Notes: a model not told the origin generated them from the letters alone. A stretch of 25,289 nucleotides of DNA from Actinomycetota bacterium (GCA_013821525.1 JACDGR010000003.1:1-25289), one strand, 5' to 3'. Positions 13,136 through 21,128 are shown, numbered from the stretch's first letter. A program made the numbers and translations.

Positions 13136-15809
13136 TGAGGTAACGATCCGGATCCTGCTCGTCGAGGATTCGGTCGACGACATCGAGCTGCTCACCCGTG
13201 AGTTGCGCCTGTCAGGGATCAGCTGCCGCCACGAGCAGGTCGACACTCGTGCGGGCTGGGAGCGCGCAATCGCGCAGCCCGACGCCTGGGACGTCGCGCT
13301 CTTCGACTACTCGCTGCCGCAGCTCGACACGCTGAAGCTGCTGAACGAGCTGCGGGAACGCGCGCCCGAGCTACCGGCGATCGTGGTCTCGGGGACGATC
13401 ACCGAGGAGAACGCCGTCGGCGCGCTTCGTGCCGGTGCGCGGGACTTCATCACGAAGGCAAACCTCGTGCGCCTCGCCCCCGCGGTGCTGCGCGAGGTTG
13501 CCGCGTCCAGGGAGATCAGGGAGCGGCGCAGCGCGGAAGCAGCCCTGGGCGAGAGCGAGGCGCGGTTCGACCGCTTCGTCGAGCACGCCCAGGATCTCGT
13601 CTTGCGCTATCAGCTGAACCCGCCCCACTACGACTACGTGAGCCCGTCGGTCGAGACGATGCTCGGATACCCGCCAGAAGCGTTCTACGGCGATCCCGAG
13701 CTCGGCATGCGGATCATTCATCCGGAGGAGCGTGAGGCGTTTGCGGCGGCCTACGCCGAGGATCCGGAACGTCCGTTCACCGGCCGCGTCGTCGCCGCCG
13801 ACGGCCATGTCGTCTGGCTCGACCGCCGTCAGGTGGCGATCAGGGACGACGCAGGGGAGATCGTTGCCCTCGAGGCGGTCGCCCGCGACGTCACGGAGCA
13901 GGTACTCGCCCATGAGCTCGTGCAGTCGGAGGAGCGCAAGTTCCGCGCAGTCTTCGACGGGGCGCTTGACGCCCTGCTGCTCGCCGATGACGACCGCGTG
14001 TACATCGACGCGAACCCGGCAGCCTGCCGGCTGCTCGGCCTCACGCACGCGGAGCTCGTCGGCCGACGCATCGAGGACTTCGCCGAGCCTGCGGCATCCG
14101 CAGACGTGATCGCAGGCTGGAACGCGTTCATCGCCGACGGCCGGCAGGAAGGGCAGATGACCCTCCTGCGACCCGACGGCGAATCGCGGCTCGCCGACTT
14201 CCGCGCGACGGCGAACGTCAAAGACGGCCTGCACCTCTCGATCCTGCGCGACATCACCGAGCAGCGCACGGCCGAGACCGCCCTGCACGAGACCGACGAA
14301 CGGGTGCGGACGATGCTCGAAGAGCTACCACTCGTTGTCTTCTCCGTGCCGGTCGAGCCCGGCGGAGTCTCGTACGTCAGCCCGACCGGAGAGAAGCTGT
14401 TCGGCCTGCCGAACGAGGCCTGGAACGAGCGGCCGGAGCTCTTCTGGGAAGCGGTGCATCCCGACGACAGAGCAGTCCTCCAGGCAGCCCAGAGCCTCGA
14501 CCGCAGTGCCACCGACTTTCGGATGCGACACCCAGACGGCCGTGAGCTGTCGGTGCACGGCCAGAACCGCATCGTTCGCGGCGCGGACGGAGCCCCGACG
14601 CACTACCAGGGATTCATCACCGACATCACCGAATTGACGACCTCGAGGGAGGCGCTGCGGGACAGCGAGGACCGCCTCCGCCAGGCACAGAAGATGGAGG
14701 CCGTCGGCCAGCTCGCAGGCGGGATCGCACACGACTTCAACAACTTGCTGACGATCATCAACGGCTACGGCGACATTGCGCTCAGCCGCTGCAACGGAGA
14801 CGAAAGCATGCACAACAGCATCACCGAGATCCGGCGTGCAGGCGACCGGGCCGCCGAGTTGACGCATCAACTCCTCGCGTTCAGCCGGCGGCAGGTGCTG
14901 AAGCCGGAGATCCTCGACGTCAACGACGTCGTCTCCGAGCACGCGAGCATGCTCACGCGGCTCCTCGGAGAGGACATCGATCTGCACGTGGCGCTGAACG
15001 CCCGCGACGGCTACGTCGAGGCTGACCCAGGACAGCTCGCGCAGGTGATCTTGAATCTTGCCGTGAACGCGCGGGACGCGATGCCGGACGGCGGTGAGCT
15101 GACTATCCGTACCGACTCTCTCTGTCTTGACGACGGCGACGCGAAGCTCGGCACCCTGGCCGGCGGCGATTACGTCGTGCTCGAAGTGCGCGACAACGGG
15201 ATCGGCATGAATGCGGAGACCACCGAGCGCGTCTTCGAGCCCTTTTTCACGACCAAGGGCGTCGGTTTGGGGACGGGACTCGGCCTCTCGACCGTGCTGG
15301 GGATCGTCGAGCAGAGTCGTGGCCGCGTCGCGATCGAGTCTGAGCTCGACGAGGGGACGTCCTTCTGCATCTACCTGCCCCAGGTGGCGGCGCGCCTGGC
15401 GCCGGCGGTGGTGGTGCGCGACGTCGGCGGCGGAAACGAGAACGTGCTGCTTGTAGAGGACGACCCTGGGGTGCGCGCCCTGGTCGAGGACATCCTGACT
15501 GAGCGCGGCTACAACGTCCTTTCCGCGGCGACGCCGTCCGAGGCGATCGAGGTCGCGGCCGCGTACGACGAGGAGATTCAGCTGGTCGTCACCGATGTTG
15601 TGATGCCGGCGATGAACGGCCGCCAACTGGCGGAGCGTCTCGAGGCAGTGCGGCCGAGCATCCGTGTGCTCTACATGTCCGGGTACACGAGCGACGCGAT
15701 CATCGCGCGCGGAGTCCTGCCGAGCGGCATGCGCTTCCTGCAGAAGCCGTTCACCGCATCGCAGCTTGCAGCCAACGTGCGCGAAGCGCTCGCTCCCGTC
15801 GCTGTGTAG
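13113..15809 (+). CDS. Hybrid histidine kinase REC-PAS-PAS-PAS-HisKA-HATPase-REC
   Basis: 898 residues, no transmembrane segment. Receiver 1 spans about 12-128, with D65 in ALFDYSLP and K115. Three PAS domains lie at about 145-268, 275-392 and 398-515; the first and third look like PAS_3 folds (YDYVSPSVETMLGYPPEAFY; VSYVSPTGEKLFGLP). HisKA has phospho-acceptor H540 in GGIAHDFNN. HATPase_c (about 640-755) has NLAVNARDAMPDGG, RDNGIGM and GTGLGLSTVLG. Receiver 2 (about 770-895) has D828 in VVTDVVMPAMNG. The front receiver lets it accept phosphate, perhaps from the upstream kinase through the Rcp1-type regulator; the rear receiver can pass it on or act as a sink. GTG 13113 is the first start; GTG 13122 is possible. 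Confidence 0.94.
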   Translation: MSGVSLSDEVTIRILLVEDSVDDIELLTRELRLSGISCRHEQVDTRAGWERAIAQPDAWDVALFDYSLPQLDTLKLLNELRERAPELPAIVVSGTITEENAVGALRAGARDFITKANLVRLAPAVLREVAASREIRERRSAEAALGESEARFDRFVEHAQDLVLRYQLNPPHYDYVSPSVETMLGYPPEAFYGDPELGMRIIHPEEREAFAAAYAEDPERPFTGRVVAADGHVVWLDRRQVAIRDDAGEIVALEAVARDVTEQVLAHELVQSEERKFRAVFDGALDALLLADDDRVYIDANPAACRLLGLTHAELVGRRIEDFAEPAASADVIAGWNAFIADGRQEGQMTLLRPDGESRLADFRATANVKDGLHLSILRDITEQRTAETALHETDERVRTMLEELPLVVFSVPVEPGGVSYVSPTGEKLFGLPNEAWNERPELFWEAVHPDDRAVLQAAQSLDRSATDFRMRHPDGRELSVHGQNRIVRGADGAPTHYQGFITDITELTTSREALRDSEDRLRQAQKMEAVGQLAGGIAHDFNNLLTIINGYGDIALSRCNGDESMHNSITEIRRAGDRAAELTHQLLAFSRRQVLKPEILDVNDVVSEHASMLTRLLGEDIDLHVALNARDGYVEADPGQLAQVILNLAVNARDAMPDGGELTIRTDSLCLDDGDAKLGTLAGGDYVVLEVRDNGIGMNAETTERVFEPFFTTKGVGLGTGLGLSTVLGIVEQSRGRVAIESELDEGTSFCIYLPQVAARLAPAVVVRDVGGGNENVLLVEDDPGVRALVEDILTERGYNVLSAATPSEAIEVAAAYDEEIQLVVTDVVMPAMNGRQLAERLEAVRPSIRVLYMSGYTSDAIIARGVLPSGMRFLQKPFTASQLAANVREALAPVAV

Positions 15810-15834
15810 CCTCGCCTCAGCCTTGACTGCGAAG

Positions 15835-15840
15835 TAGGCT
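15835..15840 (+). promoter_or_regulatory. Probable -10 box of the RraA-like gene (TAGGCT)
   Basis: TAGGCT ends six nt before GTG 15847, with no Shine-Dalgarno between them. The same hexamer occurs at nearly the same distance before the flavin reductase gene at 22146. Confidence 0.5.
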
Positions 15841-15846
15841 GTCGCC

Positions 15847-16308
15847 GTGACGTCGACGGCCGATCTGCTCGACGAGCACGGCGACGCAGCGGCCGTGTGT
15901 CTGCTCCAGCTGCGCTCCTTCGGCGCTCTCGCGTTCGCAGGAACGATCGAGACCGTCCGGTGCTACGAGGACAACGTGCTGGTCCGAGCGCAGGCAAGCG
16001 AGTCCGGCGATGGCCGCGTGCTCGTCGTCGACGGCGGCGGGTCGATGCGGTACGCACTTCTCGGCGACAACATCGCCGAACTGGCGCGCGACAACCGCTG
16101 GGCCGGCGTCGTGATCAACGGCTGCGTGCGCGACACGGAGGCACTCGATGCGCTCGGTCTCGGTGTGAAGGCGCTCGGTTCGAACCCGCGGCCGAGCCGG
16201 AAGGAGGGGCGAGGTGCGGTCGGCGTCCCCGTCACCTTCGGCGGCATCACGTTCCGCCCGGGTGCTCACCTGCACGCCGACCGTGACGGCGTGATCGTGC
16301 TCGGGTAG
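15847..16308 (+). CDS. rraA: RraA-like protein (RNase E regulator / HMG aldolase family)
   Basis: 153 residues, close to the usual length of about 160. The fold signature is clear: VVDGGGSMRYALLGDNIAELA, then GVVINGCVRDTEAL, where the Arg and Asp of GCVRD are the metal- and substrate-site residues of class II HMG/CHA aldolases, and VPVTFGGITFRPG near the end. Proteobacterial RraA inhibits RNase E, but relatives are aldolases, oxaloacetate decarboxylases or demethylmenaquinone-branch proteins by older naming, so the exact role here is open. The GTG start is preceded by TAGGCT. Its stop abuts the stop of the convergent cytochrome b gene (TAGCTA, 16306-16311). Confidence 0.85.
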   Translation: MTSTADLLDEHGDAAAVCLLQLRSFGALAFAGTIETVRCYEDNVLVRAQASESGDGRVLVVDGGGSMRYALLGDNIAELARDNRWAGVVINGCVRDTEALDALGLGVKALGSNPRPSRKEGRGAVGVPVTFGGITFRPGAHLHADRDGVIVLG

Positions 16309-16947
16309 CTACTGCTTTCCGGCATCACGCGCAGCGGCAGAGTCAGCGCGCGCGGCAAGCCACTTCGGATGGTGGCGCTGCGCCCACTCATACCGGACGG
16401 AGCCCGTGGTAATGCCGCGCAACGAATGCCTGGTCGCGGGATAGATGAGTGCGAGGTAGAGATGACCTGCGACGAGCACGATCGAGACGTAGGTCAAGAC
16501 GTCGTGGAGCAGGATCGTGCTCGCGAAGCGGAAGGTGCTGTCGCGCTCTCCGAGCCAGAGCAGAAATCCTGAGACGGCGAACAGCACGGCAAACGCCGCC
16601 GCGACCGCGGTGTTCAGCTTCTGCCCGGCGTTGAAGCGCCCTTGCGGCCGTGCGTGGCGCCGAAGCCAGAGGCGGTCGTCCTCGTCGAAGAGGTTCAGTT
16701 CCCGCGCGGTCGCGCGCAGGCCCGCACGGTCGCCGAGCGCGAACGTGAGCGCGATCGCGATCGCCCAGGCCACGGCGGTATACACGTGGATGTCCTTCAG
16801 GAGAGGGCGGCGCCCGACCGACTCGCTGAGCGACGGGACGTAGAGGATGAGGCCCGTGGCGAGCAGGATGAAGAACGCCGTTGCATGCACCCAGTGCAGC
16901 GTCCGCTCGGTGAGGGAGAAGCGCTCGATCATGACGCGGTCACCCAT
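16309..16947 (-). CDS. Cytochrome b561-type membrane subunit
   Basis: 212 residues with four hydrophobic helices (about 20-40, 60-80, 118-138 and 152-175). Likely haem ligands are the His residues in TLHWVHA, KDIHVY, LLHDVLTY and AGHLYLAL, as in the b561/formate dehydrogenase gamma family. A basic, Ala-rich cytoplasmic tail ends the protein. ATG 16947 overlaps the upstream molybdoenzyme stop (TGA 16942-16940), so the two are coupled; ATG 16932 is an alternative that starts MIERFSLTERTLHW. It probably passes electrons between the quinone pool and the exported molybdoenzyme. It is not MsrQ-like in sequence, as far as I can judge by eye. Confidence 0.85.
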   Translation of the reverse strand: MGDRVMIERFSLTERTLHWVHATAFFILLATGLILYVPSLSESVGRRPLLKDIHVYTAVAWAIAIALTFALGDRAGLRATARELNLFDEDDRLWLRRHARPQGRFNAGQKLNTAVAAAFAVLFAVSGFLLWLGERDSTFRFASTILLHDVLTYVSIVLVAGHLYLALIYPATRHSLRGITTGSVRYEWAQRHHPKWLAARADSAAARDAGKQ

Positions 16948-17629
16948 TCGAGCCGACCCACGCATCCGTCGAGTAGCCGCGCTGCTCCCAGTAGCCGAGC
17001 TCGGCGACGCGGCCGAGCGTGATCTGCTCGACCCACTTGACGTTCTTGTAGCCGTACATCTCCGGGATCACGACGCGCACCGGCGCGCCGTGCTCGCGCC
17101 TCAGCGGCTTGCCGTCCATCTCGTACGCGAGCATCACCTCTGGCAGCTGCGCCTGCTGGAGCGTGAGCGTGTCGACGTACGGCCGTTCGGCGGAGGTGAA
17201 CGTGAGGACGCTCGCGTCGCCCGCGGGTGACGCTCCGGCGAGCAGGTCGCGGAACCGGACGCCCGCCCAGTGGACGTTCTTGACAGACCAGCCGGTCACG
17301 CAATGGAAGGTCGTCACCTGCTCGGCGCGCGGCAGGCGAAGCAGGTCGGCGTAGGAGAGGGCGAGCGGGCGTCCGACCAATCCGTCGATGCGGAGCCGCC
17401 ACGTCAGCGGATCGAAGTGCGGCATCGACGACGCGACGGTGTAGATCCGCCAGCCGTTCGGGACGAGCGCCGGGGGAAGCGCGTTGACGATCGGCTGGCG
17501 AAGCCCTGCGAGGCTGCGCCACAACGGCTGCCCCCAGACGAGGGACGAGAGGCCGACGCCCGTGACCGCGAGGAATGTCCGGCGCCCGTAGGCACGGGGC
17601 TCGTCGATGTGCTGGGGCTCGAGGGTCAT
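16940..17629 (-). CDS. Tat-exported molybdopterin oxidoreductase, sulfite oxidase/MsrP-like
   Basis: 229 residues. The N-terminus has a twin-arginine signal (GRRTFLAVTG, RR at 16-17), so it is exported folded with its molybdenum cofactor. The sulfite-oxidase fold is recognised from RLRIDGLVGRPLALSYADLLRLP and from VTTFHCVTGWSV, where C110 is the expected Mo ligand. VHWAGVRFRDLL, GAPVRVVIPEMYGYKNVKWVEQI and GYWEQRGYSTDAW follow. Relatives repair methionine sulfoxide (MsrP) or oxidise sulfite; the substrate here is unknown. It lacks the dimerisation domain of true sulfite oxidases. The b561-type gene overlaps its 3' end, giving an enzyme plus electron-donor pair. TACCGT sits seven nt upstream of the ATG. 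Confidence 0.9.
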   Translation of the reverse strand: MTLEPQHIDEPRAYGRRTFLAVTGVGLSSLVWGQPLWRSLAGLRQPIVNALPPALVPNGWRIYTVASSMPHFDPLTWRLRIDGLVGRPLALSYADLLRLPRAEQVTTFHCVTGWSVKNVHWAGVRFRDLLAGASPAGDASVLTFTSAERPYVDTLTLQQAQLPEVMLAYEMDGKPLRREHGAPVRVVIPEMYGYKNVKWVEQITLGRVAELGYWEQRGYSTDAWVGSNG

Positions 17630-17636
17630 CTCTTCG

Positions 17637-17642
17637 ACGGTA
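17637..17642 (-). promoter_or_regulatory. Probable -10 box of the molybdoenzyme gene (TACCGT)
   Basis: TACCGT on the minus strand ends seven nt before ATG 17629, matching TANNNT. A GAAGAG directly before the ATG could be a weak ribosome site, so this is less certain than the TAG-type boxes. Confidence 0.35.
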
Positions 17643-17866
17643 TCGGTGCGGATCGGCGACGGCGTTACGTGTTTCTGAACTCTGGAGTTGCCGACAGCCG
17701 CATCCGTTACAGGCCGCTGCCTCGCTGGCCGAGGCCCGTGCGCCTCAGGTTTCGCCGTCCCCGAGCTCGGACATAACCGGGACAGTCAGGCGTCGGCAGC
17801 GCAGGAGAACCCCCCTCGGGCGGGAATCACACGGCGCTGGCCGGACGAACACCCTTCGGAGGTCAC

Positions 17867-18289
17867 ATGAGAGATCGCACTCCAATCCAGTCACTCGCCG
17901 CGCTCGTGGGAACCGTGTTCCTGCTCGTCGGCGTCCTCGGCTTCATCCCCGGGATCACGACGCACTACGGCGATCTGAGCTTCGCCGGCCACGATTCCGG
18001 CGCGAAGCTGCTCGGCATCTTCCAGACGAGCATCCTGCTCAACCTCGTCCACCTGGCATTCGGCATCGGGATCCTGATGGCGAAGACCTTCGAGGGCGCG
18101 CGGACGTACCTGATCGGCGGCGGTGTCGTCTATCTGGTCGTCTGGCTGATCGGCGTCATCGGCGGCCTCGACTGGCTGCCCGTGAACACGGCCGACAACT
18201 GGCTGCACATCGCGCTCGGCGTCGGCATGATCGCACTCGGATTCGTCGCCGGCTCTCGGCGGACGGCGCACGGCGTCGCACCCGCTTAG
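17867..18289 (+). CDS. DUF4383 membrane protein
   Basis: 140 residues with four hydrophobic helices: about 8-28 (ALVGTVFLLVGVLGFIPG), 45-70, 84-102 and 112-130. The segments NLVHLAFGIGILMA and NWLHIALGVGMIALG are the paired NxxH-type helices I associate with DUF4383, a small integral membrane family common in actinobacteria and of unknown function. The ATG has a strong ribosome site (GGAGG about 8 nt upstream), so unlike many neighbours it has a leader. It is followed by a strong terminator at 18313-18345 and ends in a 4-nt tail-to-tail overlap with xdhC. Confidence 0.85.
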   Translation: MRDRTPIQSLAALVGTVFLLVGVLGFIPGITTHYGDLSFAGHDSGAKLLGIFQTSILLNLVHLAFGIGILMAKTFEGARTYLIGGGVVYLVVWLIGVIGGLDWLPVNTADNWLHIALGVGMIALGFVAGSRRTAHGVAPA

Positions 18290-19218
18290 GGCGGAGCGAC
18301 GGCCGGCTCTTCGGGCGGGGTGCCTTCGGGCGCCCCGCCCTTTTTGCGGGCTGCGAGGATCTCCGCCACGATCTCGAGTGCGATCTCGGCGGGTGTCTCG
18401 CCCCCGAGGTCGAGGCCGACCGGCCCACGGACGCTGTCGGCGAGCGCACCGAGGTGTGCCCGTCGCTTCTCCTGCGCGCGTTTGGCGCCGAGCGCGCCGA
18501 CGTAGAACGCGCCTCCCTCGACGCCTGCCCGCAGGGCCGGAATGTCGAGCCGCTCCTCGTGGACGAGTGAGACGACGGCAGTGTCGCCGTCGACCTCGAT
18601 CTCGTCGGGCCACGCGACGACCAGCTCACCCGCACTCGGCACCCGCTCCCGCGTGGCGAGACCCGGGCGGGGATCGACCACCGTCGTCCGCCACCCGAGC
18701 GGCCGCGCGAGTGCGCACAGCGCCTCTGCGATATCGCCGGCGCCGACCGCCACGAGGCGGGGCGGCGGCGCCACGGCCTCCGCGAAGACGCTGCGGTGCG
18801 GCTCCTCGAGCAGTTGCGTCCGCGTCCTCGTCGGCTCGTGCCAGCGCGCGCCAAGGCCCTCGCCGGCGACGACGACATAGCTCGTGCCGCGCGTGAGTGG
18901 CTCAGCTGGGCTGAACGGCTCGACGAACACGTCGATCTCGCCACCGCAGGGAAGCCCGACGCTCCAGGCCTCGTCGTCGGTGATTCCGTATGAGGCGAGC
19001 TCGGGCGGGCTGCCTGCCAGCACCGCGGCAGCGCGCCCCGCAACGTCTGCCTCCACGCAACCCCCCGAGACCGAGCCGAACATCCTGCCCGTCGCGGTCA
19101 CGGCGAGCTTCGACCCGAGGGGGCGCGGAGCGCTGCGGCGCGTCGCGACAACAGTCGCGAGGGCCACCTCCTCGCCGGCGGCGCGCCACTCCTCTGCCTT
19201 CGCAAGCACGTCGTCCAC
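18286..19218 (-). CDS. XdhC/CoxI family protein
   Basis: 310 residues. The N-terminal XdhC_CoxI domain has EEVALATVVATRRSAPRPLGSK and FGSVSGGCVEADV. A Rossmann-type XdhC_C domain starts at LVAVGAGDIAEALCALARPLGW and ends around LDLGGETPAEIALEIVAEILAARK. The family binds and sulfurates molybdenum cofactor for xanthine-dehydrogenase-type hydroxylases. No hydroxylase subunit is in the window; the molybdoenzyme nearby belongs to the sulfite oxidase family, which does not need this step. I chose GTG 19218: longer frames run into the opposite gene, and TAGCAT lies seven nt upstream. The C-terminal tail KKGGAPEGTPPEE is encoded by DNA that forms a terminator on the other strand. Confidence 0.88.
   Translation of the reverse strand: MDDVLAKAEEWRAAGEEVALATVVATRRSAPRPLGSKLAVTATGRMFGSVSGGCVEADVAGRAAAVLAGSPPELASYGITDDEAWSVGLPCGGEIDVFVEPFSPAEPLTRGTSYVVVAGEGLGARWHEPTRTRTQLLEEPHRSVFAEAVAPPPRLVAVGAGDIAEALCALARPLGWRTTVVDPRPGLATRERVPSAGELVVAWPDEIEVDGDTAVVSLVHEERLDIPALRAGVEGGAFYVGALGAKRAQEKRRAHLGALADSVRGPVGLDLGGETPAEIALEIVAEILAARKKGGAPEGTPPEEPAVAPP
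18313..18345 (+). terminator. Strong rho-independent terminator of the DUF4383 gene
   Basis: A 12-bp stem (18313-18324 with 18329-18340, including one G-U pair) closes on a UUCG tetraloop and is followed by five T (18341-18345). It starts 24 nt after the DUF4383 stop and lies entirely within the 3' coding end of the convergent xdhC gene. Confidence 0.88.
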
Positions 19219-19225
19219 GGCGATG

Positions 19226-19231
19226 ATGCTA
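19226..19231 (-). promoter_or_regulatory. Probable -10 box of xdhC (TAGCAT)
   Basis: TAGCAT on the minus strand ends seven nt before GTG 19218. It lies in the 18-nt gap between divergent starts, so no room exists for a normal leader. Confidence 0.5.
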
Positions 19232-19236
19232 GTCGC

Positions 19237-19623
19237 ATGGAGGAACTCGACACCGTTCTCGCACAGGTCGACGCCGGTGCGCTCGGCGACCCGTTGCCCG
19301 TGCTCGCTTACCTCGCGGGCCTGTCGCTCGAGCTGGACGAGGGTGAATTGAACGGCGCGCGCCGGCGCGCGCTGTTGCTCGTCGCTGCGGGTGGGGATCC
19401 ACACCGCGAGCTCGACGTCGACGACCGGGCGGTCAAGTCGCTGGCCGCCGACCTCTACACGAAGCGGCGACGCGCAGACCTCGGTCGGGCGCTCGACGCG
19501 CTCGTGCTTCGCGTACGAGACCTCCCGACGGCGCGGGAGGGTGCGCTGTTTCTTGCTGCCGACCTCGACCTGGCCTGGCGGCTCGTCGCGCTGGCGCTGC
19601 TCGCCGAGGAGCTCTCCGAGTGA
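19237..19623 (+). CDS. Conserved-looking helical protein of unknown function
   Basis: 128 residues, predicted mostly helical, rich in Leu, Ala, Arg, Asp and Glu, with no signal peptide or membrane helix. I do not recognise a domain; no catalytic motif is evident. The coding case is good: it fills the space after a divergent gene, has codon use like its neighbours, and ends in a GTGA overlap (19620-19623) with the YbaK-type gene, implying coupled translation. Any link to aminoacyl-tRNA editing would be guesswork from position alone. Confidence 0.7.
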   Translation: MEELDTVLAQVDAGALGDPLPVLAYLAGLSLELDEGELNGARRRALLLVAAGGDPHRELDVDDRAVKSLAADLYTKRRRADLGRALDALVLRVRDLPTAREGALFLAADLDLAWRLVALALLAEELSE

Positions 19624-20072
19624 CGCCCGCGGTGGAGGCCGCGAAGCGCGCCGGGATCGCTTTCACGCTCCACACCTACGAAGGCGTGGAGGTGGGGGAG
19701 GGCGACTACGCGCTGGCCGTCGCGGCCGCAGTCGACCGGCCGCCCGCGCAGCTCTTCAAGACGCTCGTCGCATCGGTGGCGGGCGAGCTGCGCGTCTTCG
19801 TCGTTCCCGCCGATCGCCAACTCGAGCTGCGGGCCGCCGGCAAGCGTGCCGAGCTCGCGGGGCGTGCAGAGGCCGAGCGCGCGACGGGCTACGTGGTCGG
19901 TGGAATCAGCCCGCTCGGTCAGCGCAAGCGGTTGCCGACGACGCTCGACGAATCTGCGCTTGGTTGGGAGACGGTCATCGTCAGCGCCGGCAGGCGTGGC
20001 CTGCAGATCGAGCTCGCACCGCAGGATCTCGTCGCATTGACCGGCGCAACCGTCGCGCCGATCTCAGTTTGA
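19620..20072 (+). CDS. ybaK: YbaK/EbsC-type Cys-tRNA(Pro) deacylase
   Basis: 150 residues, the normal size of this editing-domain family, which hydrolyses Cys wrongly attached to tRNA-Pro. The key Lys is K47 in PAQLFKTLV. The segment VVGGISPLGQRKRLPTTLDE is the signature GGxSPxGxKK-like loop of YbaK. LQIELAPQDLVALTGA closes the domain. The GTG start overlaps the stop of the upstream gene. Its TGA (20070-20072) is immediately followed by the stop of the convergent exchanger gene. Confidence 0.92.
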   Translation: MTPAVEAAKRAGIAFTLHTYEGVEVGEGDYALAVAAAVDRPPAQLFKTLVASVAGELRVFVVPADRQLELRAAGKRAELAGRAEAERATGYVVGGISPLGQRKRLPTTLDESALGWETVIVSAGRRGLQIELAPQDLVALTGATVAPISV

Positions 20073-21113
20073 CTAGGTGCCCCACCAGAAGCTGGCGGCG
20101 ATCACAACGTAGAACCCGACCAGCACCGCGCCTTCTTCCCAGGTCGATTGTCCGTCGTTCACGACGAAGGCGCCGAGGATCGCGGCGATCACGAGCACGA
20201 GCGCGAGGAGCGTCGGGAAGACGAGGGTCAGGTGGGTCGCGAAGAGCAGCGACGCGAAGACGATCACCGGCGTCAGCGCGAGCGCGACCTGCAGGGAGGA
20301 GTTGACGATCACCGAGACGGCGAAGTCGGCGCGGTTGCGCGCCGCGAGTTGCACGCCAACGACGTTCTCGACAGCGTTCCCGGCGATCGCCACGATCACG
20401 AGCCCTGCGAACTCCTCGCTCATGTGCAGCGTGTGAATCGCCGGTGTCAGCGCGTTCACGAACCAATCGGAGGTGAAGGCCGCTGCCGTCCCCGCGCACG
20501 CCAGCACCGAGGCGGTGAGCACGGTCGACCAGCGTGCGGCCGGGTGCTCCTCGCCCGGTGAGCTGCGGAGGAACCCCGGCAGGGTGAGCACGAACATCAC
20601 GAGCAGCACGCCGGCGCAGATCAGAGACAGCGTGTTGCCGTGCGACGCAGCCGGTGAGTGGAAGGTGTGGGCGAGCGACGGCATCGCCATCGTCGCCGCG
20701 GCGAGGAGGGTCAGCGTCGAGACCATGCGCGCCCGTCCGGAGTCGAAGCGCTGCGGCCCGTTGCGGATGCCCCCCACCACGAACGCGATCCCGAGAACGA
20801 GCACGCTGTTTGCGAGGATCGAGCCGACGAGCGCAGCCTGGACGACGTTGACCAGGCCCTTGTGCAGCGCGAAGAGGGCGATGAAGAGCTCGGGCAGATT
20901 GCCGAGCGCCGACTGGACGACGCTCGCGCCGCCCGAGCCGAGACGAGCCCCGAGCTGCTCGGTCGCCGTTCCGACGAGCCGGGCGAGTGCCGCGAGCGCG
21001 GCGGCCGCGACGATGAAGGTCAGGACGTCGTTCAGGCCCACGAAATGGCAGGCACCGGCGGCCAGCACGAACACGGCGGTGATGAGGATCTCGATGCGGT
21101 CGCGGCGATTCAC
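20073..21113 (-). CDS. CaCA-family cation/proton (calcium) exchanger
   Basis: 346 residues with about ten to eleven hydrophobic helices. The two inverted alpha repeats are clear: SALGNLPELFIALFALHKG with VGSILANSVL, and IAGNAVENVVGVQLAARN with VNSSLQVALAL. The acidic residues in GNLPE and GNAVE are the cation-binding Glu of the CAX branch of calcium/cation antiporters. It probably exports Ca2+ in exchange for protons. GTG 21113 is the first start; TAGCTT lies nine nt upstream with no Shine-Dalgarno. It is divergent from the secreted protein at 21222. Confidence 0.92.
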   Translation of the reverse strand: MNRRDRIEILITAVFVLAAGACHFVGLNDVLTFIVAAAALAALARLVGTATEQLGARLGSGGASVVQSALGNLPELFIALFALHKGLVNVVQAALVGSILANSVLVLGIAFVVGGIRNGPQRFDSGRARMVSTLTLLAAATMAMPSLAHTFHSPAASHGNTLSLICAGVLLVMFVLTLPGFLRSSPGEEHPAARWSTVLTASVLACAGTAAAFTSDWFVNALTPAIHTLHMSEEFAGLVIVAIAGNAVENVVGVQLAARNRADFAVSVIVNSSLQVALALTPVIVFASLLFATHLTLVFPTLLALVLVIAAILGAFVVNDGQSTWEEGAVLVGFYVVIAASFWWGT

Positions 21114-21122
21114 GCGGGCCCG

Positions 21123-21128
21123 AAGCTA
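21123..21128 (-). promoter_or_regulatory. Possible -10 box of the exchanger gene (TAGCTT)
   Basis: TAGCTT on the minus strand ends nine nt before GTG 21113, slightly longer than the 6-8 nt seen for the other boxes. Confidence 0.4.

Noticed and set aside
14325..15626. 433-codon minus-strand frame opposite the hybrid kinase
   Set aside because: A composition-driven antisense shadow; the plus strand encodes intact HisKA, HATPase and REC domains.
17575..18570. 331-codon plus-strand frame over the DUF4383 gene
   Set aside because: Arg/His-rich, no motif, and it crosses a strong terminator and two well-supported genes.
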